Below, piece after piece: positions 8,596 through 18,800 of a DNA stretch of 64,000 bases. Position numbers and translations under genes: made by a program. How positions within the stretch are numbered: position 1 is the stretch's first letter; the number at the start of each line of letters is the position of its first letter. Origin of the DNA: Pseudomonas protegens CHA0 (lineage in GTDB: Bacteria > Pseudomonadota > Gammaproteobacteria > Pseudomonadales > Pseudomonadaceae); the NCBI RefSeq assembly GCF_000397205.1, contig NC_021237.1, positions 4,757,501 to 4,821,500 of the forward strand, written 5' to 3'. The notes under the pieces are model-generated. The model saw nothing but the letters and a program-made list of their open reading frames with translations, was not told the origin of the DNA and did not search any database.

Positions 8596-9735
8596 ATGGA
8601 TGTGTTCTGGTTTCTTCCGACCCACGGCGACGGCCATTTCCTCGGCACTGCCCAGGGCGCGCGCCCGGTCACCCTCAACTACCTCAAGCAAGTGGCGCAG
8701 GCCGCGGACAGCCTGGGCTATCACGGTGTGCTGATTCCCACCGGGCGCTCCTGCGAAGACTCCTGGGTGATCGCCTCGGCCCTGGTGCCCCTGACCGAAC
8801 GCCTGCGCTACCTGGTGGCGATCCGCCCGGGGATCATCTCCCCCACGGTTTCCGCGCGCATGGCCGCGACCCTGGACCGGCTGTCCAACGGCCGCCTGCT
8901 GATCAACGTGGTCACCGGCGGCGATCCGGACGAAAACCGCGGCGACGGCAGCTTCCTCAGCCACAGCGAACGCTATGAAGTCACTGACGAATTCCTGCAG
9001 ATCTGGCGTCGGGTGCTGCAAGGCGAAGCCGTGGACTTCGAAGGCAAGCACCTGCATGTGCAGAACGCCAAGGCGCTCTACCCGCCCGTGCAGAAACCCT
9101 ACCCGCCGCTGTACTTCGGCGGTTCCTCCGAGGCCGCTCATGAACTGGCGGCGGACCAGGTGGATGTCTACCTGACCTGGGGCGAGCCACCGGCGGCGGT
9201 GGCGCAGAAACTGGCCGACGTACGCGAACGTGCAGCGCGCAAGGGCCGCACGGTGAAGTTCGGCATCCGCCTGCATGTGATCGTGCGTGAGACCGAGGAC
9301 GAAGCCTGGAAAGCCGCGGACAAGCTGATCGAGCACATCAGCGACGACACCATCGCCGCCGCCCAGCAGTCCTTTTCCCGCTTCGACTCCGAAGGCCAGC
9401 GGCGCATGGCAGCGCTGCACGGCGGGCGCCGCGACCAGTTGCAGATCGCCCCCAACCTCTGGGCCGGGGTCGGCCTGGTGCGCGGTGGCGCCGGTACCGC
9501 CCTGGTGGGCAACCCGCAGCAAGTGGCCGAGCGCATCAAGGAGTACGCGGACCTGGGAATCGAGAGCTTCATTTTCTCCGGCTACCCGCACCTGGAAGAA
9601 GCCTATCGCTTCGCCGAGCTGGTGTTCCCGCTGCTGCCGGAGCCCTATGCCAGCCTGGCCGGCCGCGGTGTCACCAACCTCACCGGGCCGTTCGGCGAAA
9701 TGATCGCCAACGACGTGTTGCCCAACAGCCGCTGA
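8596..9735 (+). CDS. msuD: FMNH2-dependent alkanesulfonate/methanesulfonate monooxygenase
   Basis: 379 residues, SsuD/MsuD branch of the luciferase-like TIM-barrel family. It opens [14 protein letters not shown] and has the conserved [14 protein letters not shown] phosphate/flavin region and the C-terminal sulfonate-site segment. It cleaves the C-S bond of alkanesulfonates with O2 and FMNH2 to release sulfite. SsuD and MsuD are very similar in sequence; I prefer MsuD because msuE precedes it and an MsuC homologue plus SfnR follow. It starts 9 bp after msuE, which suggests co-transcription. Confidence 0.82.
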   Translation: MDVFWFLPTHGDGHFLGTAQGARPVTLNYLKQVAQAADSLGYHGVLIPTGRSCEDSWVIASALVPLTERLRYLVAIRPGIISPTVSARMAATLDRLSNGRLLINVVTGGDPDENRGDGSFLSHSERYEVTDEFLQIWRRVLQGEAVDFEGKHLHVQNAKALYPPVQKPYPPLYFGGSSEAAHELAADQVDVYLTWGEPPAAVAQKLADVRERAARKGRTVKFGIRLHVIVRETEDEAWKAADKLIEHISDDTIAAAQQSFSRFDSEGQRRMAALHGGRRDQLQIAPNLWAGVGLVRGGAGTALVGNPQQVAERIKEYADLGIESFIFSGYPHLEEAYRFAELVFPLLPEPYASLAGRGVTNLTGPFGEMIANDVLPNSR

Positions 9736-9750
9736 AATCCCCAATGCTGT

Positions 9751-9816
9751 TGCAGGAGCCGGCTTGCCGGCGAAGGCGATCTTCCGGCCCGCTTCGCTGG
9801 CAAGCCAGTTCCTGCA
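9751..9816. repeat. REP pair (inverted)
   Basis: A GCAGGAGCCGGCTTGCCGGCGAAGG-type REP faces its degenerate inverse (cgctggcaagccagttcctgc). It lies inside the msuDEC operon, between msuD and msuC, so transcription must read through the hairpin. Confidence 0.85.
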
Positions 9817-9869
9817 GCTCGCAGCACCTTTTCCCGGCCGCCACAACGGCCACGAACGAGGAACACCGC

Positions 9870-11057
9870 GTGACTGCCAAACCGCAAAGCGCCCTGTTGT
9901 CCCCCCTGCAGACCGCCCGCCAACTGGCCGCCGAGTTTGCCCTGACCGCCGTCGAACGCGACGAGCGCGGCGGCACCCCCAAGGCCGAGCGTGACGCGCT
10001 GCGCCAAAGCGGCCTGCTGGCCCTGAGCATTCCCAGCCAGTTCGGCGGGCTCGGCGCGCCCTGGAGCGAGACGCTGAACATCGTCCGCGAATTCGCCCGG
10101 GTCGACAGCTCCATCGCCCATGTCTTCGGCTTCCACCACCTGATGCTGGCCACCGTGCGCCTGTTTGCCAAACCCGAACAGTGGCAACCCTGGTTCGAAC
10201 AGACCGCACGCAAGAACTGGTTCTGGGGCAACGCCCTGAACCCACTGGACACCCGCACCGTGGTCCGGAACCTGGGGGGCTGGCGCGAGTTTTCCGGCAA
10301 GAAGAGCTTCTGCTCCGGTGCCAGCGACTCGGAAATGCTCATTGCCTCGGCAGTGGATGAAAGCAATGGCGGCAAGTTGCTGATCGCCGCGATCCCCAGC
10401 GGCCGCAGCGGCATCACCCTGCACCACGACTGGAACAACATCGGCCAGCGCCAGACCGATAGCGGCAGCGCCACCTTCGAACGGGTACGGGTGGAGGAGT
10501 CGGAACTGCTGCTGGACCCCGGCCCGCTGAGCACACCATTCGCCTGCCTGCGCCCGCTGATCGCCCAACTGACCTTCACCCACATGTTCCTCGGCATCGC
10601 CGAAGGCGCCTTCGAAGAAGCCCGGCAGTACACCCTCGGCGAAACCCGGGTCTGGCATAAGTCCAGCGCCCAGGACGTGCGCCAGGACCCCTACATACTC
10701 AGCCACTACGGCGAATTCTGGGTCGCCCTGGAAGGCATCCGCCTGCTGGTGGAGCGGGCCGCCGCGCTGCTGGACCAGGCCTGGGCCAAGGGCCCGGCCC
10801 TCAGCGCCGAAGAGCGCGGGCACCTGGCCACGGCCATCGCCACCGCCAAGGTCGCCGCCAGCCGCCAGGGCCTGGAGCTGTGCAGCCGCCTGTTCGAAGT
10901 CACCGGCGCGCGCTCGACCCACGCCTCCCTGGGCCTGGACCGGCACTGGCGCAACCTGCGCACCCAGACCCTGCACGACCCGCTGGACTACAAGCTTCAT
11001 GAGCTGGGCGACTGGGCGCTGAACCAGTCCCTGCCAACCCCGACTTTCTACTCCTAG
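9870..11057 (+). CDS. msuC: FMNH2-dependent monooxygenase, acyl-CoA-dehydrogenase fold (MsuC/SfnC-like)
   Basis: 395 residues. Acyl-CoA dehydrogenase fold of the flavin-dependent monooxygenase branch that oxidises methanesulfinate or organosulfones in sulfur scavenging. The dehydrogenase catalytic Glu context is absent, and the C-terminus RSTHASLGLDRHWRNLRTQTLHDP is typical of DszC/SfnB/MsuC-type enzymes. I place the start at GTG 9870, which has GAGGAA about 8 nt upstream. The upstream part of the open frame is REP sequence and not protein-like. In P. aeruginosa MsuC makes methanesulfonate from methanesulfinate for MsuD. Confidence 0.8.
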   Translation: MTAKPQSALLSPLQTARQLAAEFALTAVERDERGGTPKAERDALRQSGLLALSIPSQFGGLGAPWSETLNIVREFARVDSSIAHVFGFHHLMLATVRLFAKPEQWQPWFEQTARKNWFWGNALNPLDTRTVVRNLGGWREFSGKKSFCSGASDSEMLIASAVDESNGGKLLIAAIPSGRSGITLHHDWNNIGQRQTDSGSATFERVRVEESELLLDPGPLSTPFACLRPLIAQLTFTHMFLGIAEGAFEEARQYTLGETRVWHKSSAQDVRQDPYILSHYGEFWVALEGIRLLVERAAALLDQAWAKGPALSAEERGHLATAIATAKVAASRQGLELCSRLFEVTGARSTHASLGLDRHWRNLRTQTLHDPLDYKLHELGDWALNQSLPTPTFYS

Positions 11058-11081
11058 CCTTCTGTTCGACGGAGAGTGCCG

Positions 11082-12178
<1,097 letters not shown>

Positions 12179-12182
<4 letters not shown>

Positions 12183-12544
12183 CCCGGCAGGTCGCAGTGC
12201 AAGGCATTGTCGTGGCTACGGGCGATGCTGCTGCGCACTTGGAATGAACCGAAGGTCACGGTCTTGGCCTGGTGGGCGAGGATCAACTGCCAGAAATCCT
12301 GCTCGCCGTTCTCGAAGCGCCGGAACGCCGCTTCGCCGGCTTCCCGGGATTGCCATTGCAGGTAATTGAGCACCCGCCGGCCATCGTCGCTGGCCTGCAC
12401 GCTGGCACTCAGAAAACCGCCATAGCCCTGGGCCAGGCGCTCGGTCTGCTCGGCCAGGGCCGATACCAGGGCCTGTTGCTGATGGGGCTCGATCTCGAAC
12501 TCGATCAATTGGGTAAAGCTGCGGGTCTTTTCAAAGGCGCTCAT
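12179..12544 (-). CDS. antibiotic-biosynthesis-monooxygenase (ABM) domain protein, SoxR target
   Basis: 121 residues forming a ferredoxin-like ABM/quinol-monooxygenase fold (LIEFEIEPHQQQALVSAL... GGFLSASVQAS...VLNYLQWQS). It is divergent from soxR, and a SoxR box lies in its promoter. In P. aeruginosa the gene divergent from soxR (PA2274) is such a monooxygenase-like protein and one of the few SoxR targets. Its 3' end overlaps the sfnR stop by four bases in convergent orientation. It is probably involved in handling redox-cycling compounds such as phenazines; the substrate is unknown. Confidence 0.82.
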
Positions 12545-12594
12545 GGATCACTCTCCACTGGGGGCAAACAGAATATTGCTGTTGAATGCGCCGC

Positions 12595-12625
12595 AGGGTA
12601 AAACCTCTAGTTAAGTCAAGGTCAA
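12595..12625 (-). promoter_or_regulatory. SoxR box within a 19-bp-spacer promoter
   Basis: CCTCTAGTTAAGTCAAGG (12604-12621) matches the palindromic Pseudomonas SoxR box CCTCAAGTTAACTTGAGG at 14 of 18 positions. On the minus strand it sits between TTGACC (-35, 12620-12625) and TACCCT (-10, 12595-12600), separated by 19 bp, the over-long spacing characteristic of MerR-family activated promoters. It should drive the ABM gene. Confidence 0.8.
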
Positions 12626-12652
12626 GCGTATTTTTCCTCCCGAGGTCCACTG

Positions 12653-13126
12653 ATGATCGAACCCGACTCCCGTCATAAAGAGCTGAGCGTCGGCCAACTG
12701 TCGGCCCGCAGTGGCGTAGCCGTCACCGCGCTGCATTTCTACGAAACCAAGGGCCTGATCCACAGCCATCGCAACGCGGGCAACCAGCGCCGCTACCCAC
12801 GTTCGGTGCTGCGCCGGGTGTCGCTGATCAAGGTGGCCCAGCGCCTGGGCATTCCCCTGGCAGAGATCGGCCAGGCCCTGGCGACCCTGCCCGCCGACCG
12901 CGCGCCTACTGCCGCGGACTGGCAGCGCCTGTCGGAACAGTGGAGCCGCGAACTGGACGAACGCATCCGCCAACTGAGCCTGCTGCGCGAGCGGCTGAAC
13001 CAGTGCATTGGCTGTGGCTGCCTGTCCATGGAAGGGTGCCCGCTGCGCAACTATGGAGATGCCCTGGGAGACGCCGGCCCGGGCGCCCGCCTGCTGGAGC
13101 CCGACGCCGCCACCGACACCCCGTAG
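12653..13126 (+). CDS. soxR: redox-sensing MerR-family activator SoxR
   Basis: 157 residues: MerR winged helix ([26 protein letters not shown]), dimerisation helix and the [2Fe-2S] cluster motif C118-x2-C121-x-C123-x5-C129, the exact SoxR spacing. The oxidised cluster activates promoters with 19-20-bp spacers. There is no soxS, as in other pseudomonads, where SoxR acts directly on transporters and monooxygenases in response to phenazine-like redox-active compounds. The divergent ABM gene is its likely target. Confidence 0.92.
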   Translation: MIEPDSRHKELSVGQLSARSGVAVTALHFYETKGLIHSHRNAGNQRRYPRSVLRRVSLIKVAQRLGIPLAEIGQALATLPADRAPTAADWQRLSEQWSRELDERIRQLSLLRERLNQCIGCGCLSMEGCPLRNYGDALGDAGPGARLLEPDAATDTP

Positions 13127-13138
13127 CCGGCTTCCCTC

Positions 13139-13203
13139 GCAGGAACCGGCTTGCCGGCGAAGGCTGACTCTCGGGCCTCTTCGCTGGCAAGCCAGCTCCT
13201 ACA
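13139..13203. repeat. REP pair (inverted)
   Basis: GGAACCGGCTTGCCGGCGAAGG faces cgctggcaagccagctcctac. It follows soxR and is the first of two elements in the 258-bp gap before the AAA+ operon. Confidence 0.85.
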
Positions 13204-13223
13204 GCCACATCGCCTTCATACCC

Positions 13224-13286
13224 GTAGGAGCCGGCTTGCCGGCGAAGGCGATCTCACGGGTCTCTTCCCTCGCAAGCCGGATTCCC
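13224..13286. repeat. REP element with degenerate inverse partner
   Basis: GTAGGAGCCGGCTTGCCGGCGAAGG is intact on the left; the right arm (ctcgcaagccggattcc) has decayed. It lies about 100 bp upstream of the AAA+ gene. I saw no convincing sigma-70 promoter in 13287-13384, although TATGCT near 13341 could be a -10. Confidence 0.75.
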
Positions 13287-13384
13287 GCTCAGCGCTGACA
13301 GGTAAGAAAGCCTGTGGAGCATCGTAAGTAAAAACGTCCCTATGCTAATGTCGCGTCCTGCTTCCTACGACGAGCTCCGTTTCC

Positions 13385-15223
13385 ATGCCAAGGACTGCCA
13401 CTTTCGAAAAGCCACGCTGGCTGCGCGATCTGCTGCGTTTTCTCCCACTGAAAAGCCAGTTCGTACTGTCCGGTAACGTCCGTGACCTGCAGGCCAGTGA
13501 GGTCGCCCCCGGGGTCATCACCCCCCAGCCTTTCAACCTCAACCTGCGCGATGAACTGCTGGCAGCCGGCTATGCCCAGGTGCTGAGCTGGGATCCCCTA
13601 GGCGGCCTCAGGGTTTTGCTGGCCCCCGGCAACGAGCCGGCCCAGGCCGATAACCTGCTGCGCGAGCTGGGCCTGACCCCGGTGGACGGGGCCGCGCCGG
13701 CCGGCCTCGACCTGTTGTCGGCGACCTTGCCGCGCCTGGTGGAGCGCCAGGGCGCGCCCCTGGCCCTGATTGTCGATTTCGCTTCACGCTTGGTGATCCG
13801 CAACGACGCCCTGAGCGCCGCAGAACACCAGCTGTTCACCCAGGCCCTGGTGCTGTCCCACCAGGCCCGCAGCCGCCCGGCCGGGGAGCTGCGCACGCCG
13901 TTCTTCAACAGCATTCTCTGGGTGGTGGAAAAGGAAGGCGACCTGCCCGACTGGATGCTGATCGACAACCCACGCCTGCGGCCGATTCCCGTGTCCAAAC
14001 CCGACCAGCAGGCCCGCCAGGCCCTGGCTCCGGCACTGTTGCGCGGCCTGCCCGGCGCCCAGGAGGCCAGCGAAGAAAGCCGCGACAGCGCGGTGCAGGC
14101 CTTCGTCGAAAACACCGAGGGCCTGCTGCTGCTCGACCTCAACGCGATCGTCCAGTTGGCCCGGGTCGAAGGCCTGGCCATGGAACGCATCGGCGATGCC
14201 GTACGCCGCTATAAAGTCGGGGTCACCGAAGACCCCTGGCTGAAGATCGACCGCCAGCGCATCCGCCAGGCCGACGGCTTCATTCGCCAGCGGGTCAAGG
14301 GCCAGGGCCACGCCGTGACCCACATGCTGGATATCGTCAAGCGCGCCATGACCGGGGTCGGCGCCAGCCGCAAGGGCAACCGGCCCCGGGGCGTGGCCTT
14401 TCTTGCCGGGCCCACCGGGGTCGGCAAGACCGAACTGGCCAAGACCATCACCAGCCTGCTGTTTGGCGATGAAAGCGCGTACATCCGCTTCGATATGTCG
14501 GAATTCAGCGCCGAACACGCGGACCAGCGCCTGGTAGGCGCGCCACCCGGCTATGTCGGCTACGACGTGGGCGGCGAACTGACCAACGCGATCCGCGAAA
14601 AACCCTTCAGCGTGGTGCTGTTCGACGAGATCGAAAAGGCTCACCCGCGGATCCTCGACAAGTTCCTGCAGATCCTTGATGACGGTGTGCTTACCTCAGG
14701 CCGGGGCGACCGGGTGTACTTCTCCGAGGCGCTGATCGTCTTCACCTCCAACCTGGGCATCTACCGCCAGGGCGACAACGGCGAGCGAGTCGCCAACGTC
14801 CAGCCCGGCGAAGCCTTCGAAGCGGTGCAAGGCAAGGTCCAGGGCGAGATCGAGCGCTATTTCAAACTGGTGCTCAACCGCCCGGAAATCCTCAACCGGA
14901 TCGGCGAGAACATCATCGTCTTCGACTTCATCCGCCCGGACATCGCCGAGCAGATCTTCCAGCAGATGGTCGGCAATATCCTCGCCGACCTGGCGGCCCA
15001 GGCCCTGCATGTGCAGCTCGATGACGACTCGCTGCACAACCTGCGCCAGCTGTGCCTGCAGGACCTGTCCAACGGTGGCCGGGGCATTCGCAACCAGTTG
15101 GAGGCGCACCTGCTCAACCCCCTGGCCCGGGCCCTGTTCGACCAGGATGCGCAGCCCGGCCAATCCTTCGAAATCCGCCAACTGCAGGCCGGCGGCCTGC
15201 AACTGCTTGCCCGCGCCTCGTGA
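13385..15223 (+). CDS. AAA+ ATPase with ClpB-D2-like C-terminal module
   Basis: 612 residues. The C-terminal half is a Clp/Hsp100 class AAA+ module: Walker A GPTGVGKT (342-349), pore loop GYVGYDVGG, Walker B VVLFDEIEKAH (D414/E415), sensor-like TSNLG, and a D2-small domain to about residue 600. The first ~300 residues match no Clp N-domain or D1 ring that I recognise, so this is not ClpA or ClpB and has no ClpP-docking loop that I can see. It could remodel or unfold a partner protein. Its stop overlaps the GTG of the radical SAM gene, giving translational coupling. First gene of a four-gene operon; function unknown. Confidence 0.85.
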   Translation: MPRTATFEKPRWLRDLLRFLPLKSQFVLSGNVRDLQASEVAPGVITPQPFNLNLRDELLAAGYAQVLSWDPLGGLRVLLAPGNEPAQADNLLRELGLTPVDGAAPAGLDLLSATLPRLVERQGAPLALIVDFASRLVIRNDALSAAEHQLFTQALVLSHQARSRPAGELRTPFFNSILWVVEKEGDLPDWMLIDNPRLRPIPVSKPDQQARQALAPALLRGLPGAQEASEESRDSAVQAFVENTEGLLLLDLNAIVQLARVEGLAMERIGDAVRRYKVGVTEDPWLKIDRQRIRQADGFIRQRVKGQGHAVTHMLDIVKRAMTGVGASRKGNRPRGVAFLAGPTGVGKTELAKTITSLLFGDESAYIRFDMSEFSAEHADQRLVGAPPGYVGYDVGGELTNAIREKPFSVVLFDEIEKAHPRILDKFLQILDDGVLTSGRGDRVYFSEALIVFTSNLGIYRQGDNGERVANVQPGEAFEAVQGKVQGEIERYFKLVLNRPEILNRIGENIIVFDFIRPDIAEQIFQQMVGNILADLAAQALHVQLDDDSLHNLRQLCLQDLSNGGRGIRNQLEAHLLNPLARALFDQDAQPGQSFEIRQLQAGGLQLLARAS

Positions 15224-15864
15224 ACATCCGCCTGTCGCGGGTGCACTTCCCGGTCACCACCCTGGGGCCGGGGCAGCGCCTGGGCCTGTGGTTCCAGGGG
15301 TGCAGCATCCGCTGTGCAGGCTGCATTTCCGCGGACACCTGGGGGCCGGGCAAGCACCCCTTGCCGTTGGCCCAGGTGCTGGACGACCTGCAACCCTGGC
15401 TGGCCCGGGCCGAAGGCATCACCCTGTCCGGCGGCGAGCCCTTCGACCAGCCCGAGGCGCTGCTGGCCCTGCTTCGAGGCCTGCGCGAGCGCACCGGGGT
15501 CGACATCCTGGTCTACAGCGGCCACTCCCTGGAAACCCTGCAACCGCTATTGCAACAAGCCGAAGGCCTGCTGGATGCATTGATCTGCGACCCCTTCGAG
15601 CAACAACAGGCGCAAACGCTGGTCCTACGGGGCAGCGACAACCAGCGCCTGATCTTCTTGACCGAGCTGGGCCGCCGGCGTCTGTCCACCTACCAGCGCC
15701 CGCTGCACCACGAAGACCGCGCGCTGGATGTGATGTTCGACGACGACGGCAGTGTCTGGATGGCTGGAATTCCCCGGCGTGACGACGTGCTGCGTCTGCG
15801 CGACCTGCTGCACGACCAGGGCCACCAACTCCAGATCAGCGCCCACACCTCACGCCGCCGTTAA
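15220..15864 (+). CDS. NrdG-like radical SAM / 4Fe-4S activating-enzyme-like protein
   Basis: 214 residues. It starts at GTG 15220, overlapping the previous stop (GTGA). FQGCSIRCAGC carries the radical SAM CxxxCxxC cluster motif and ITLSGGEPFDQPEAL is the SAM-binding GGE motif, both as in the short glycyl-radical-activating enzymes (NrdG/PflA type). No glycyl-radical enzyme such as NrdD is nearby, so the partner is presumably another operon product or a small molecule. The C-terminal ~60 residues after the barrel are not recognisable. It lies between the AAA+ gene and the large helicase gene, 15 bp before the latter. Confidence 0.85.
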   Translation: MNIRLSRVHFPVTTLGPGQRLGLWFQGCSIRCAGCISADTWGPGKHPLPLAQVLDDLQPWLARAEGITLSGGEPFDQPEALLALLRGLRERTGVDILVYSGHSLETLQPLLQQAEGLLDALICDPFEQQQAQTLVLRGSDNQRLIFLTELGRRRLSTYQRPLHHEDRALDVMFDDDGSVWMAGIPRRDDVLRLRDLLHDQGHQLQISAHTSRRR

Positions 15865-15879
15865 CCGGAACCGCTACCG

Positions 15880-18800
15880 ATGATACGTTTTTGCCCCAAT
15901 TGCCAGACTGAACGCCCACTGGCCGAAATTTTCTGTGAAGGCCAGGTAGACAACCGGGCCTGCGGCTGGGAACTTTCCGCCGAAGCGATTCATCCCGAAG
16001 GCTGGCGCCCACAACCGGTAGTCACCCTCGAAGCGCTTGAGCCGCAGCCCCCGGTCGCGGCGGACAGCGGCTCCCCCCTGCTCTGCGGCAACGGTCATGC
16101 CATGGTGGACGGCGACTTGATGTGCCTGGTCTGCGGCGCCGACCCGCTCGCCCCGGAGCAACAGCCACCCGCCGCGCCCCCAGCCGCCGACAGTGAAACC
16201 GTGATCGAAGGCTGGCGCCTCCTGCGCCAGATCAGCAGCGGCGGCGTGCGCGAGCGCTTTATCGCCGAGCACCGGGAAACCGCGCACCAGGCGGTGCTGA
16301 CCCTGTACCAGGCCGGCGCCGAACCCGACCCATCGGTGTACGAAGCCCTCAAGCGCCTGCCCCGGGAACACGTGCCGGAAATCATCCTCACCGGCCGCTG
16401 GGACGAGCGCGCCTTCGAAGTGGCTGAAGAACTCACCGGCGGCACCCTGGCCGACCTGGGGATCGTGGTCAGCGACAGGGCCGCGGTGCAGCACATCGTC
16501 CGTGAACTGGGCCAGGCCCTGCATGCCTTCAGCGAAGCCGGCCTGCGCCACCGCGACCTGCGCCCGGCCACCTTGCTGGTGCGCAGCCGCGAGCCCCTGG
16601 ACCTGGTGATCAGCGGCTTCGGTTCGGCGCGGCTGTCGGAGTTCGACCTGGACATCGTCTCGCCCCTGGAAACCAGCCGCTACATGGCCCCCGAAGCCAT
16701 TGCCGGGGGCGTGGCCGCGGCCTCCGACTGGTGGAGCCTGGGGATGATCCTGCTGGAACAGCTGACCCAGGGAGAATGCTTCGCCGGCATCAATGCCAAC
16801 GCCTACCTGATTCACATTCTGGCCAACGGCGTGCTGCTGCCGGATGACCTCGACCCGCGCCTGGAACTGCTGCTGCGCGGCCTGCTGGCCCGGGACCGCC
16901 ACCAGCGCTGGCAATGGCCTCAGGTGCAGGCCTGGCTCCAGGGCGAAAGCCCCAGCGTCCCGGCCTCGGTCGCCAGTGAAGAGGACGCCGAGGAAGGCGC
17001 CAGCATCGCCCTGGGCAGCCGGCGCTTTCGCCGGCCAGGGCCGTTCGCCCTGGCTGCCGCCGAAGTCGAACACTGGCCCCAGGCCCTGGATCATCTGCTG
17101 CGCGGGGTGATCGTCACCTGGGCCGAACAGGCCGGTTTGCCCGCACGGCAGCTGGCGGGCCTGCGCCAGGTGGCCCAGCACGAAGGGCTGGACGATGACA
17201 CCCGGCTGATGCTCGCCTTGAAACTGCTGAACCCGGAAATGCCCCTGATCCAGCGCGGCGAGATCGTCACCCCCGGCTGGTTGCTGGAGCATCCCCTGGA
17301 CGGTTACCGCTTGATCAGCGGCCCGGCCCCGGACCTGCTGGAACGCCTGGAGACCGAGCACTGGCTGTCGCGGCTCAAGCTGCGGGCCGAACAGGTACGC
17401 CAGCGCGCCCAGCACCAGGCCATCGAACTGGACGAGGAGCAACTGCGCATCTACCTGCTCTCCAGCTCCCGCGCCCGTCTGGCCGCACAGTGGGAAGAAC
17501 GCCAGCGCCTGCTGCCGGACAGCGAGCACAACGGCATCCTGTCCCTGGCGGACCGCCGCTCCATCAGCGAAGAAGACCTGATCGTGCTGCTCAGCGCCGC
17601 CATCGGGCAGTTCCGCTCGGTGGACGCGATCCTCGAAGAAGCCGCCACCCTGGCCCGCGAAGCCGTGGTCCTGAGCTTCGATGCGGCCAGTGCGCGTGCC
17701 CTGCTGGGGCTGCCGCGCCCGGCCTTGTACCGTGAAGTCGATGAGCGCATCAGCGGCTTCGCCCGTTGTGGCGTGCCAAGCGTCGATGAATGGGCCGAGC
17801 AGTTCCGCCTGGAACGCCGCATGCCCCTGGCCAGGGCCCTGGTGCTGCTGGCCATCGGCGCAGAGCAGTGGCTGGAGCCGCAAAAGCAGCACTACGTGTC
17901 GCAGATCCTCGACTTCTTCGAGAAGAAGGTCGCCAGCGTGGTGCTGCGCGGCCCGCTGGTGCGCATGAGCATCGGCAAGACCACCGCCCGGGTCGACCTC
18001 AACGAATTGCACAGTGAGCGCAGCCCGGCCCCGGCGCTGCTGGATCACCTGGTGGCGCGCAACGCCCAGCCCATCAGCCTCGACCCGGCGTGCTTCGCCG
18101 AAAACCTGCAGCTGGATGCACGGCTCAACAGCCTGTACCGCCAGAGTTCGCTGTACAAGCGCGACACCGGGATCGATGGCCTGTACCTGGGCTTCCCCTT
18201 CCTCCTGACCCGGGACGCGCGTGGCACCACTCGCACTCGCATCGCGCCGTTGCTGCTGTGGCCGGTCAAGCTGCTGCTGGAAGTCGGCAGCCGCGGCAAG
18301 GTGGCCCTGGTCTTCGACAGCGAGCGTGAAGAGGTGCGCCTCAATCCGGGGCTCGACACCTTGCTGGGCATCGATGCCGCCAAGCTCTGGCGCAAGGCCG
18401 CCGATGAACTGCTGGGGCGTTCGGCGCTCAAGGCCGCCGACGTGATGGACGCCTTCGGCATGCTGGCCACTGCCAGCTCCCGGGTGCTCGGCAGCCTGCC
18501 ACCGCCGAGCACCGAAGTGCAGCCCTACCAGGATCAACTGGCCTGTGCCGCCGTGCTGTTCCATGTGGCCTTCATGGGCCAGGCCATCGGCGAGGACCTG
18601 CGCCAGCTCAAGGCCCTGCCCCCCGGCGGCACCGGCCTGGAAACCGCCCTGCGCCTGAACCCCGCGGAGCCCGACAGCGGCGACAGCGGCGACAGCGCTG
18701 CCACCGCGCTCGCGCCTGAACTGCAGCGCTTCTTTACCGTGGCCAGCGACCCCTCCCAGGAAGCCGCGGTGCTCCAGGCCCGACAGGCCCCCGGGCTGCT

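Noticed and set aside
8404..10245. 613-codon open frame antisense to msuD
   Set aside because: Covers conserved msuE/msuD coding sequence and REP DNA; no recognisable domain.
12653..13126. Generic MerR or CueR-type metal regulator
   Set aside because: The four-cysteine C-x2-C-x-C-x5-C spacing is specific for the SoxR iron-sulfur cluster.
13385..15223. Calling the AAA+ protein ClpB or ClpA
   Set aside because: Only one AAA+ module is present, the N-terminal half lacks Clp N-domain and D1 motifs, and no protease-docking loop is visible.
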